From Leifsonia shinshuensis (GTDB lineage: Bacteria; Actinomycetota; Actinomycetes; Actinomycetales; Microbacteriaceae): DNA of 64,000 bases. Position 1 is the first letter of the stretch. Every line of letters starts with the position of its first letter. The DNA lies in contig NZ_JAVDVK010000001.1 of the NCBI RefSeq assembly GCF_031456835.1, positions 3,534,001-3,598,000 of the forward strand, written 5' to 3'. Of the stretch, positions 27,467 to 35,224 are shown one piece after another. The notes beneath the pieces are model-generated. The model had not been told where the DNA came from. It ran no database searches and saw nothing but the letters and a program-made list of their open reading frames with translations. A program made the translations under genes and the position numbers.

Positions 27467-28141
27467 GTGGCAAAACTGTATTTCCGCTACGGCGCGATGA
27501 ACAGCGGCAAGAGCACGGCCATGCTCCAGGCCGCCTACAACTACGAAGAGCGCGGCCATCGTGTCCTCCTCACCAAGCCGTCCATCGACACCAAAGGCGA
27601 CCTCGGCATCCTGTCGCGGCTCGGTGTGACCCGGGAGGTCGACTTCCTGATCGCCCCGGAGACCGACGCATACGGCGCGTTCCAGCGGCATCGTGAGCGC
27701 ACCGTCAAGCGCTTCGGCACCGACGTCAGCGCCCTGCTGGTCGACGAGGCCCAGTTCCTGACCGAGGCGCAGGTGGACGACCTGCTGCGGATCGCGCTGC
27801 TCGACGGCGTCCCCGTGCTCGCGTACGGCATCCGCACCGACTTCCAGACCGTCGCCTTCCCCGGCAGCCGCCGTCTGCTGGAGGTGGCGCACAGCCTGGA
27901 GGAGCTCAAGACGATCTGCCGCTGCGGCCGCAAGGCGATCTTCAACGCGCGCAAGATCGACGGCGTCTTCGTCTTCGACGGCGACCAGGTCGCCATCGAC
28001 GGCGCATCGGTCTCCTACGAATCGTTGTGCGGCAACTGCTACCTTCAGGAAAGCCGCGGCGTGCTCAACAACGGCCGCAGGCACTGGCCCGTGGATGCGG
28101 CGCCCGCGTACGTGGACGAACCGGACCCGGACTTCACCTAG
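27467..28141 (+). CDS. tdk: Thymidine kinase
   Basis: Type II thymidine kinase, phosphorylating thymidine to dTMP in nucleoside salvage. 224 residues. P-loop YGAMNSGKST (residues 8-17), Walker B with catalytic Glu LLVDEAQFL, the lasso region, and a zinc site from two Cys pairs (CRCG and CGNC). GTG start directly downstream of a -10, so a leaderless mRNA is likely. With tmk at 47139 this gives a complete thymidine-to-dTDP route within the window. Confidence 0.96.
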   Translation: MAKLYFRYGAMNSGKSTAMLQAAYNYEERGHRVLLTKPSIDTKGDLGILSRLGVTREVDFLIAPETDAYGAFQRHRERTVKRFGTDVSALLVDEAQFLTEAQVDDLLRIALLDGVPVLAYGIRTDFQTVAFPGSRRLLEVAHSLEELKTICRCGRKAIFNARKIDGVFVFDGDQVAIDGASVSYESLCGNCYLQESRGVLNNGRRHWPVDAAPAYVDEPDPDFT

Positions 28142-28172
28142 GCGCCCCCTCCACTCGAAGGAACCGGACACC

Positions 28173-29480
28173 ATGAGAATCTCCGTGATCGGCTGCGGCT
28201 ACCTCGGGGCCGTTCATGCGGCCGCGATGGCTCACCTCGGCCACGACGTGGTCGGCATCGACGTCGACGAGGCCAAGATCGCCGCGCTCTCCGCGGGCCG
28301 TGCACCGTTCTTCGAGCCGGGCCTGCCCGAGGTGCTCGAGGAGGGGACCCGGTCCGGCCGCCTGCGCTTCACGACCGACCTCGCCGCTGCCCGGGAGGCG
28401 GACATCCACTTCGTCGCCGTGGGGACTCCGCAGGTCGCCGACGGCGACGCAGCGGACATGCGCTTCGTGGACGCCGCCTTCGCGTCGCTGCTGGAGCACG
28501 CCAAGGACGGCGACCTGATCGTCGGCAAGAGCACCGTGCCCGTGGGCACGGCCGCCCGGCTGGCCGAATCGGTGGCCGCGAAGCAGCCCGGCGCGACCCT
28601 GGCCTGGAACCCCGAGTTCCTGCGCGAGGGCTTCGCCGTGAAGGACACGGTCAGCCCGGACCGCCTGGTCTACGGCGTGCCCGAGGGCGAGCGCGGCGAG
28701 CGGGCCGCGCGGCTTCTCGACGAGGTCTACGCGTCCGCCGTGGCGGCCGGCACGCCGGTGATCGTCACCGACTACGCGACCGCGGAGCTGGTGAAGGTGT
28801 CGGCGAACGCCTTCCTGGCCACCAAGATCTCCTTCATCAACGCGATGGCCGAGATCGCCGAGGTGACCGGTGCCGACGTGACGAAGCTCGCGGACGCCAT
28901 CGGGCACGACGCGCGCATCGGCCGCCGGTTCCTCAATGCGGGCGTCGGATTCGGCGGCGGCTGCCTGCCGAAGGACATCCGCGCCTTCAGCGCCCGGGCA
29001 CGGGAGCTCGGCCGCGGTGAGGCCGTGCAGTTCCTCGACGAGGTGGACAAGATCAACCTCCGGCGGCGCGCACGCGTCGTCGACCTGGTGCGCGAGATCT
29101 CCGGCGGGCTCGACGGTGTGCGCGTCGGTGTGCTGGGCCTGGCGTTCAAGCCGCACTCGGACGACATCCGCGACTCCCCGGCGCTCGAGATCGCCATGCG
29201 GCTCGCCGACGCCGGGGCGATCGTGACGGCCACCGACCCGCAGGCCGTGGAGAATGCGCGGCGCCGCGCTCCGCAGCTGACCTTCGCGGATTCGGCGGAG
29301 GAGGCTGTGCGGGATGCGGACGTCGTGCTGCTGATCACCGAGTGGCCGGAGTTCACCGGGCTGGACCCCGAGGCGGTCGGCGAGCTGGTCGCGCAGCGCG
29401 TCGTCATCGACGGCCGGAACTCGCTGGATCCCGAGCGCTGGCGGGCCGCCGGATGGACGTACCGGGGTCTCGGCCGCTGA
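28173..29480 (+). CDS. UDP-glucose 6-dehydrogenase
   Basis: Oxidises UDP-glucose to UDP-glucuronate with two NAD+, supplying precursors for acidic cell-surface polysaccharides. 435 residues. N-terminal Rossmann GCGYLGAVHAAAMAHLGHDV (residues 8-27), KSTVPVGTA loop, NPEFLREG, the central dimer helix with Lys (AELVKVSANAFLATK), and the catalytic Cys at about residue 264 in FGGGCLPKDI. The C-terminal domain begins at about 320 (VGVLGLAFKPHSDDIRDSP). ATG 28173 has AAGGA upstream. Followed by an envelope-type DUF4012 gene under a separate promoter. Confidence 0.95.
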   Translation: MRISVIGCGYLGAVHAAAMAHLGHDVVGIDVDEAKIAALSAGRAPFFEPGLPEVLEEGTRSGRLRFTTDLAAAREADIHFVAVGTPQVADGDAADMRFVDAAFASLLEHAKDGDLIVGKSTVPVGTAARLAESVAAKQPGATLAWNPEFLREGFAVKDTVSPDRLVYGVPEGERGERAARLLDEVYASAVAAGTPVIVTDYATAELVKVSANAFLATKISFINAMAEIAEVTGADVTKLADAIGHDARIGRRFLNAGVGFGGGCLPKDIRAFSARARELGRGEAVQFLDEVDKINLRRRARVVDLVREISGGLDGVRVGVLGLAFKPHSDDIRDSPALEIAMRLADAGAIVTATDPQAVENARRRAPQLTFADSAEEAVRDADVVLLITEWPEFTGLDPEAVGELVAQRVVIDGRNSLDPERWRAAGWTYRGLGR

Positions 29481-29552
29481 GGCGGGAAACACGCTGAGGC
29501 CGCTTTACGACGCCACCCCGATTTGGGGGCCGCCAAAAAAGTGAGGATTTGT

Positions 29553-29558
29553 TAGATT
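29553..29558 (+). promoter_or_regulatory. -10 element of a leaderless DUF4012 transcript
   Basis: TAGATT followed by six bases and ATG 29565, in an unusually A/T-rich 50-base patch (29530-29560) for this genome. Confidence 0.5.
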
Positions 29559-29564
29559 TGTCGC

Positions 29565-31442
29565 ATGGCGACAGGTCTGACCGTGCCGGACGCGCCGCCG
29601 CGTCCCGCAACCCCGACGCCGCCGAGCGTCCGGCGGAGGCGTCCACTGCGCCATCCTGTCGGCACGACGGTGCTGGCGGCGATCGCTTTCGTGCTGCTCT
29701 TCGCCATCGTCTGGATCGGCGTCCGCGGCTATCTCGCGCAGCGCGCGCTCAACGACGCCGTCCCATCGGCCGAGACCGTGAAGACGGCGATCGGCTCGGG
29801 AGACATCCCCGCGGCGGCCCGGGCCGCTGACGCACTGCACCGGCGCACGGCCGATGCAGCCGCGCTGACCTCCGACCCCATCTGGGTGACCGCGGAGGCC
29901 GTTCCGTGGATCGGTCCCAACCTCACCGCGGTGCGCGAGGCTGCCGCAGCATCGGACGCCATCGCGGCAAAGGTCGTGCAGCCACTCGTCGCGGCGGGCG
30001 GTGCCGTGGATCTCCGCGCCCTCGCCATGACCAACGGCCGCATCGACCTCGATCCGATCATCAAGGCGCAGCCGGCGGTGGCCAAGGCCGCTGTCGCCTT
30101 CTCGGCCGCGCGGGCGAGCGTCGCATCCATCGAGACCGGCGCTCTCGTGAGCCCGGTCGCAGGCGGCATCGACCGTCTGCACGATGTGCTCGACCGGGCG
30201 GCCCCGGATGTCGAGGCGCTCAACAACACCGTGCGGTTGCTGCCCTCGATGCTCGGAGCGGCGGGACCGCGCGATTACCTCCTGGTCGCTCAGAATCCGG
30301 CAGAACTGCGCTCGACCGGCGGGCTCATCGGCGCCGTCGCGCTCGTTCACGCGGACAAGGGAGCGGTCTCGCTGCAGCGCCAGTCGGCCGGAACGGCGAT
30401 CGGCCCGTGGGAGACACCTGTCGCTGACGTGCCGCTCAGCACCCAGGGTCTTTACGGCCCCTTGGTGGGGCGCTACCTGCAGGACGTCAATCTCACGCCC
30501 CACTTCCCGCTTGCCGCTGCGACGGCTGCCCGGATGTGGACCACGACCTACGGGGGCACCGTGGACGGCGTCGTGGCCGTCGACCCCGTCGTGCTCAGCG
30601 GCCTCCTGTCCGCGACCGGCCCGGTCACGCTCCCGACCGGCGACCGGCTGACGTCCGACAATGCGGTCAAGCTGCTGCTCAGCGATGTCTATCAGCGCTA
30701 CAGCGATCCCGCTCAGCAGGACGGCTTCTTCGCGTCCGCCGCCAGTGCGGTCTTCGCGCGGCTGTCCGGCGGCGGGGTGGACGGCAAGAAGCTGGTCACC
30801 GCCCTGGCGGCGGCGGGGGAGTCCCGCCGCGTGCTCATCTGGAGCGAGCACGGCTCGGATCAGAAGATTCTCGGGCGCACCACGCTCGCCGGGGGCCTGC
30901 CGCGCTCCGACCTGTCCGCCGCGGGCATCGGCGTCTACTTCAACGATGCGACCGGCTCCAAGATGGACTACTACCTGGGCACCTCCGTGGCAGCGGGTGC
31001 CGCCGTCTGCCGGGCGGACGGGAAGCCATCGACGATGGTCAGCGTCACCCTCACCAACCGGGCGCCGGCGGATGCGGGCACCTCGCTCCCGAAGTACGTG
31101 ACCGGCGGCGGGTCGTACGGCGTGACGCCGGGGAACATCCGCACCCGGGTCGCCGTCTACGGTCCCGCGGGCGGCTTCCTCGCCGCGACGCAGAGCGACG
31201 GAACCAACTACGCGACGGTCGCCGGGGTCGACGCCACGCGCCCGGTGAGCCTGTTCACCGTGGAGCTCGCGCCCGGGGAGTCCCGAACGGTCTCGGTCCA
31301 GTTCCTGAACGCCGGCCAGACCGCGGCCAACCTCGACGTGGTGACCACGCCGACCCTCCCCGGCGACGGGACCACCCCCGTCTTGGGGGCACGCAACGCC
31401 GTTCGCCCCATTGTCGTGCAGTGCGCTTCGGTCGTAAAGTGA
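29565..31442 (+). CDS. DUF4012 domain-containing envelope protein
   Basis: 625 residues. A Pro-rich cytoplasmic start and basic RRRRPLRHP are followed by one membrane helix (about 34-55), so the bulk lies outside the cell. The DUF4012 part includes AEAVPWIGPNLTAVREAA, DYLLVAQNPAELRSTGGLIGA (in part) and GTVDGVVAVDPVVLSGLL, features shared with LytR-like and polysaccharide-linked proteins. In actinobacteria DUF4012 genes often accompany exopolysaccharide genes; UDP-glucose dehydrogenase next door agrees. The reaction is unknown. A 13-base palindrome TGAGTATTACTCA overlaps the stop codon (31440-31452) in front of the next gene. Confidence 0.83.
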   Translation: MATGLTVPDAPPRPATPTPPSVRRRRPLRHPVGTTVLAAIAFVLLFAIVWIGVRGYLAQRALNDAVPSAETVKTAIGSGDIPAAARAADALHRRTADAAALTSDPIWVTAEAVPWIGPNLTAVREAAAASDAIAAKVVQPLVAAGGAVDLRALAMTNGRIDLDPIIKAQPAVAKAAVAFSAARASVASIETGALVSPVAGGIDRLHDVLDRAAPDVEALNNTVRLLPSMLGAAGPRDYLLVAQNPAELRSTGGLIGAVALVHADKGAVSLQRQSAGTAIGPWETPVADVPLSTQGLYGPLVGRYLQDVNLTPHFPLAAATAARMWTTTYGGTVDGVVAVDPVVLSGLLSATGPVTLPTGDRLTSDNAVKLLLSDVYQRYSDPAQQDGFFASAASAVFARLSGGGVDGKKLVTALAAAGESRRVLIWSEHGSDQKILGRTTLAGGLPRSDLSAAGIGVYFNDATGSKMDYYLGTSVAAGAAVCRADGKPSTMVSVTLTNRAPADAGTSLPKYVTGGGSYGVTPGNIRTRVAVYGPAGGFLAATQSDGTNYATVAGVDATRPVSLFTVELAPGESRTVSVQFLNAGQTAANLDVVTTPTLPGDGTTPVLGARNAVRPIVVQCASVVK

Positions 31443-31494
31443 GTATTACTCAACTCCCGACGTGAGCCGGGGCGCCAATTGAAAGGGCGGGCCG

Positions 31495-32061
31495 ATGTTC
31501 AAGAAGATACTGGCGGCGATCGCTGTGACCGCGGGGCTGCTGGTAGCGGCACCGGCGGCTGCGAATGCCGTCGACTACACCAACGGTGCACAGTGCTCCT
31601 TCGACGTCAGCGTCGTCGAGTCAGGTGGCTCCGCCACCCTCATCTGCATCCCGGGCACCTGGTCGCCGGGTGAGGCGATCGACTGGACCGTCACGGGCCA
31701 GAACGGCGCCTCCTTCAAGCTGGCCTCGTTCGCCACGGCGGACAGCAGCCTCCACTTCGTCAAGCACGCCAACGCGGACGGCAGCGATGTGCTGTCGGTG
31801 ACGCTCCCCGCGAGCGCTTCCGGCACGTACAGCGTGGTCGGGCACGGCCAGACCAGCGGGCACGAGTGCCCCGCCACCCTGACGGTCCTGCCCGCCGACG
31901 CGGCGAGCACGGTGGTCGACCCCGGCAGCAGTGACGGCCTCGCCCACACCGGCTCGGTCGTCGCGACCTGGGCGGCCTGGATGGGCGGCTCGCTGATCGT
32001 CCTCGGCCTGATCGCCCTGGCGCTCGTGGCCTGGATCCGCAAGGTGAAGACCACGTCCTGA
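31495..32061 (+). CDS. Cell-wall-anchored surface protein with LAxTG sortase motif
   Basis: 188 residues. Signal peptide MFKKILAAIAVTAGLLVAAP with cleavage after about ANA (residue 25). The mature part is a compact Ig-like beta domain with Cys residues near 34, 52 and 125. The C terminus is a sorting signal: LAHTG at 149-153, hydrophobic span, and basic tail RKVKTTS. LAxTG is the motif of class E sortases in high-GC Gram-positives. No sortase gene is in this window. An AAAGGG ribosome site precedes ATG 31495. Function unknown; possibly an adhesin or surface-layer component. Confidence 0.82.
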   Translation: MFKKILAAIAVTAGLLVAAPAAANAVDYTNGAQCSFDVSVVESGGSATLICIPGTWSPGEAIDWTVTGQNGASFKLASFATADSSLHFVKHANADGSDVLSVTLPASASGTYSVVGHGQTSGHECPATLTVLPADAASTVVDPGSSDGLAHTGSVVATWAAWMGGSLIVLGLIALALVAWIRKVKTTS

Positions 32062-32080
32062 CCCCCATATCGCCCCCTGC

Positions 32081-32123
32081 GCCGATTCCCGGCCGGACCT
32101 CTGAGGACCGGCCGGGAATCGGC
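32081..32123. terminator. Strong hairpin terminator
   Basis: A 20-base stem with one mismatch (32081-32100 against 32104-32123) and a CTG loop, lying between the surface-protein stop and the next promoter. No T run follows on either strand. Confidence 0.6.
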
Positions 32124-32149
32124 GTGCACGGGCCCGCGTTAGTGTCAGG

Positions 32150-33166
32150 GTGAGCGCCACCAGCATCCCCCTCAACGTCCTCGATCTCGCCAGCCGTCCC
32201 GCGGGCGGCACCAACGCCGACGCCGTCGCCGGCACGGTGAGGCTCGCGCAGGCGGCCGAACGCCTCGGCTACGGGCGATTCTGGGTCGCCGAGCACCACG
32301 GGATGCCGGCCATCGCCTCCAGCGCGCCGGCCGTGCTGATCGCCGGCGTGGCGGCCGCGACCGAGCGCATCCGCGTCGGCAGCGGCGGCGTCATGCTGCC
32401 CAACCACGCACCGCTCGTCGTGGCGGAGCAGTTCGGCACGCTGCGCGCCCTCTACGGCGACCGGATCGACCTCGGCATCGGCCGGGCCCCCGGCACCGAC
32501 GGCGCGACGGCGATGGCCCTGCGGCGGAGCCCCGAGGGGCTCGGGGTCGACGACTTCCCGCAGCAGCTCCTCGACCTCTTCGGCTTTTTCTACGGCGGGA
32601 TGAGCGACGCCAACCCGCTGCATGGCATCACGGCGGTGCCCGGGCTGGGCGACGCCCCGCAGGTCTGGCTGCTCGGATCGAGCGGCTTCAGCGCCCAGGT
32701 CGCCGCGGCACTCGGTCTGCCGTTCGCCTTCGCCCACCACTTCGCCGGCGAGAACACCGAGGCGGCGCTCGACCTGTACCGGTCGCGCTTCGAGCCCAGC
32801 GACATCCTCACCGAGCCGCACACCATGATCGCGGTCAACGTGGTCTCCGACGACGACCCGGAGACCGTACGCGCGCAGTCGCTGCCCGGCCAGCTCTCCT
32901 TCCTCCGCCTGCGCCGCGGCCTCAAGCCCGAGCCGGTGAGCATCGAGGAGGCCCTCGCGCACGAGTTCACGCCGCTCGAGGAGGAGTTCATCGCCTCCCG
33001 CAACGCACGCCAGGCGGTCGGCACGCCGGACGAGGTGAAGGCGCGCCTGGACTCGCTCCTCGCCTCCACCCAGACCGACGAGCTGATGGTGTCGTCCGGA
33101 GCCGCGACCGTGGAGGGACGCATCCGCTCGCTCGAGATCGTGCGGGAGCTGTACCCCGCCGCATGA
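32150..33166 (+). CDS. LLM-class flavin-dependent oxidoreductase (MsnO8-like)
   Basis: 338-residue luciferase-like protein. Landmarks: [16 protein letters not shown] at the N terminus, [35 protein letters not shown] (in part), [13 protein letters not shown] and [20 protein letters not shown] (in part). These are characteristic of the MsnO8-type subgroup. GTG 32150 follows TAGTGT (32140-32145) with only four bases between, so a leaderless mRNA is possible. The following gene is a flavin reductase, which would supply reduced FMN to this enzyme: a sensible two-component monooxygenase pair. Confidence 0.92.
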   Translation: MSATSIPLNVLDLASRPAGGTNADAVAGTVRLAQAAERLGYGRFWVAEHHGMPAIASSAPAVLIAGVAAATERIRVGSGGVMLPNHAPLVVAEQFGTLRALYGDRIDLGIGRAPGTDGATAMALRRSPEGLGVDDFPQQLLDLFGFFYGGMSDANPLHGITAVPGLGDAPQVWLLGSSGFSAQVAAALGLPFAFAHHFAGENTEAALDLYRSRFEPSDILTEPHTMIAVNVVSDDDPETVRAQSLPGQLSFLRLRRGLKPEPVSIEEALAHEFTPLEEEFIASRNARQAVGTPDEVKARLDSLLASTQTDELMVSSGAATVEGRIRSLEIVRELYPAA

Positions 33167-33174
33167 CGGACCGT

Positions 33175-33199
33175 GACGGCCACCCGCGCGGTGGCCGTC
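33175..33199. terminator. Hairpin between the oxidoreductase and the FMN reductase
   Basis: GACGGCCACC (33175-33184) pairs perfectly with GGTGGCCGTC (33190-33199) around CGCGC. No T run. It may attenuate read-through and argues against the far upstream ATG (33163) as start of the next gene. Confidence 0.45.
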
Positions 33200-33252
33200 C
33201 ACGCGAGGTACCGTTGGGCCTCAACCCGGACCCCGAGGCAAAGGCGGAACCC

Positions 33253-33846
33253 ATGTCGCGCACACTCACCGTGGTCGGAGTGAGCGGAAGCCCCACCCAC
33301 CCGTCGCGCACCACCGTGCTGGTGGACGACGTCGCGCGCTCCTACGCGGAAGCGGCGGGAGGGGTCTCCCGCACCATCCAGCTCGCTCCGCTGCTCCCGG
33401 AGCTCGGGGCGGGGCCGTTCCGCAACAGCCTCAGCCCCATCGTCACGGAGGCGCTGGAGGCGGTGGAAGGCGCGGACATCCTCGTCGTCGGCTCGCCGGC
33501 CTACCGGGCCACCTACACCGGGCTGTTCAAGCTGTTCTTCGACCACATCGGCCAGTACGCCCTCATCGACAAGCCGGTGGTGCTGACCGCGACAGGCGGC
33601 AGCGACCGGCATGCGCTGCTCGTGGAGCACCAGATGCGGCCGCTGTTCGGGTTCTTCCAGTCGCTCACCGTGCCGCTCGGCATCTACGCCAGCGAGAACG
33701 ACTTCGCCGACTACGAGATCCGGTCGGAAGACCTGCGTGCGCGGATCGACACGGCGGTGGCGCGGACGCTGCCGTTGATCCGGGCGAACATCGACCCGCA
33801 GGCGCGGTTGGCCACGCGGGAGTTCGCGCGGCCGGATGCGTTTTAG
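33253..33846 (+). CDS. NADPH-dependent FMN reductase
   Basis: About 197 residues with a flavodoxin-like fold. The FMN phosphate loop is VVGVSGSPTHPSRTTVLVDD, followed by ILVVGSPAYRATYTGLFKLFFD (in part) and VLTATGGSDRHALLVEHQMR (in part), matching the MsuE/SsuE-type reductases that feed FMNH2 to luciferase-like monooxygenases. ATG 33253 gives the family N terminus. ATG 33163, which overlaps the previous stop, would add 30 unrelated residues. Together with 32150-33166 it probably forms a two-component flavin monooxygenase; the substrate is not indicated. Confidence 0.88.
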   Translation: MSRTLTVVGVSGSPTHPSRTTVLVDDVARSYAEAAGGVSRTIQLAPLLPELGAGPFRNSLSPIVTEALEAVEGADILVVGSPAYRATYTGLFKLFFDHIGQYALIDKPVVLTATGGSDRHALLVEHQMRPLFGFFQSLTVPLGIYASENDFADYEIRSEDLRARIDTAVARTLPLIRANIDPQARLATREFARPDAF

Positions 33847-34031
33847 GAGGGGCGTTCTGCGCCGCGCCATTCGGCGCCGCTGACGCGAGCGCGGAAGGCG
33901 ACCCTCTCGGCTTCTCCACTGAAGCTGCGGGGTGCGCCCCACGCGCTACCCCAGACGCCGCTCCGCGCTTCGCGCGGGGCGTCGCCTGGGGCCCCTCGCG
34001 CGCGGGGACCCCAATAGTCACCGCGAGCGGG
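33847..34031. other. Gene-free stretch with RNA-like secondary structure
   Basis: No convincing gene in these 185 bases. An imperfect hairpin joins CCCCAG-ACGCC (about 33952) to GGCGTCGCCTGGGG (about 33987-34000) with a three-base bulge. A smaller GGGG-TGCG-CCCC hairpin precedes it. It could be extended terminator structure or an unknown small RNA. Confidence 0.35.
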
Positions 34032-34088
34032 CATGAAGAAGGGCCCCGCCTTGCTCGCTGCGCGAGCTTGGCGGGGCCCTTCTTCATG
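34032..34088. terminator. Bidirectional intrinsic terminator
   Basis: CATGAAGAAGGGCCCCGCC (34032-34050) pairs perfectly with its complement at 34070-34088, and GCTCGC/GCGAGC continues the stem inside. It serves tRNA-Pro on the minus strand and the FMN reductase on the plus strand. Confidence 0.75.
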
Positions 34089-34094
34089 ACCGCG

Positions 34095-34168
<74 letters not shown>

Positions 34169-34240
34169 GTGGCCCGAAGGCCTCATCCAGGATACACGAG
34201 CCGGGCGGTGCTCATGACCACGGCCCCGGCCGCACACGGG

Positions 34241-35224
34241 CTAGGGAGCCGCGGTCAGGGTGATCAGCGTCGCCTCAGGACGGCACGCGAAGCGCACCGG
34301 CGCGTAGATCGAGGTGCCGAGTCCCGCCGAGACGTTCAGGTAGGCGGAACGGAAGGCGTGACGCCACACGCTCAGCCCCTTGGCTTGCGAGCGGGGGATG
34401 TCGCAGTTCGTGACCAGGGCGCCGAAGCCGGGCAGACAGACCTGGCCGCCGTGCGTGTGCCCGGCGAAGATCATGGCGGCGCCGTAGGTCACGAACGCGT
34501 CGAGCACGCGGCGGTACGGGGAGTGCGTCACCCCGATGGTGACCGCCTGGCGCTCCGAGCGCGGGCCCTGGTCGGGCCAGGTGTTGTCGTCGGAGAACGG
34601 ATCGTTCTCGCGCAGCTCGTCGAGCGCGCCCGGGATGGCCTCCACGCGGTCGTACCGGATGTGCGGGTCGTTCACGCCGAAGAACTCGAGGTGCGTGCCG
34701 CGCACCTCCATCGCGGCGGCCCGGTTGTCCAGGTCGACCCAGCCCAGGTCGCGGAAGAACGCCGTCAAGGCCGGCGTATCGAGCCGAGCCGCCGTCGGCG
34801 GCTTCCGCTTCGACGACGGACCGAGGAAGTACTTGAGCGGGTTCTTCGCCTGAGGGCCGAAGTAGTCGTTCGAGCCGTGCACGAAGACGCCCGGGATGCC
34901 CTGGAAGCCCGCGTAGGCAGCACGCACGCCCTCGAGGCCGTCGGTGTGACCGAGCACGTCTCCGGTCTCGACGATCAGGTCCGGCTTCAGACGCGCCAGA
35001 GAGCGGATCCACTCCTGCTTGTCGCGCTGCCACGGCGCCATGTGCAGGTCGGAGAGGTGGAGCACCCGGATGGGCTGAGCCCCGGCCGGCAGTACCGGCA
35101 CGCTGACCTCGCGCAGCACGTACGCGCGGCGCTCGACGAGGGATCCGTAGGCGAACGCCGCGGCGCCCGCGCCGGCCAGAAGGGCCAGGACGGACGCCGC
35201 GGGGCGCAGAGCTCGGCCGGCCAC
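34241..35224 (-). CDS. Membrane-anchored metallophosphoesterase (YaeI-like)
   Basis: About 327 residues. One N-terminal membrane segment (ASVLALLAGAGAAAFAYGSL) then a calcineurin-type phosphoesterase domain: LHLSDLHMAPWQ (metal Asp/His), VETGDVLG, VHGSNDYFGP (Asn in place of the usual GNHD pattern, with Asp after it), VTHSPYRR and FAGHTHGGQVCLP. Members of this group often act on lipid-linked or nucleotide phosphates at the membrane. The GTG start overlaps the stop of the upstream PBP gene by one base, so the two are co-translated, suggesting an envelope role such as undecaprenyl or lipid pyrophosphate turnover (inference). Confidence 0.88.
   Translation of the reverse strand: MAGRALRPAASVLALLAGAGAAAFAYGSLVERRAYVLREVSVPVLPAGAQPIRVLHLSDLHMAPWQRDKQEWIRSLARLKPDLIVETGDVLGHTDGLEGVRAAYAGFQGIPGVFVHGSNDYFGPQAKNPLKYFLGPSSKRKPPTAARLDTPALTAFFRDLGWVDLDNRAAAMEVRGTHLEFFGVNDPHIRYDRVEAIPGALDELRENDPFSDDNTWPDQGPRSERQAVTIGVTHSPYRRVLDAFVTYGAAMIFAGHTHGGQVCLPGFGALVTNCDIPRSQAKGLSVWRHAFRSAYLNVSAGLGTSIYAPVRFACRPEATLITLTAAP

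Noticed and set aside
33163..33252. Upstream start of the FMN reductase overlapping the previous stop
   Set aside because: It adds 30 residues unlike the family and would translate through a strong hairpin.
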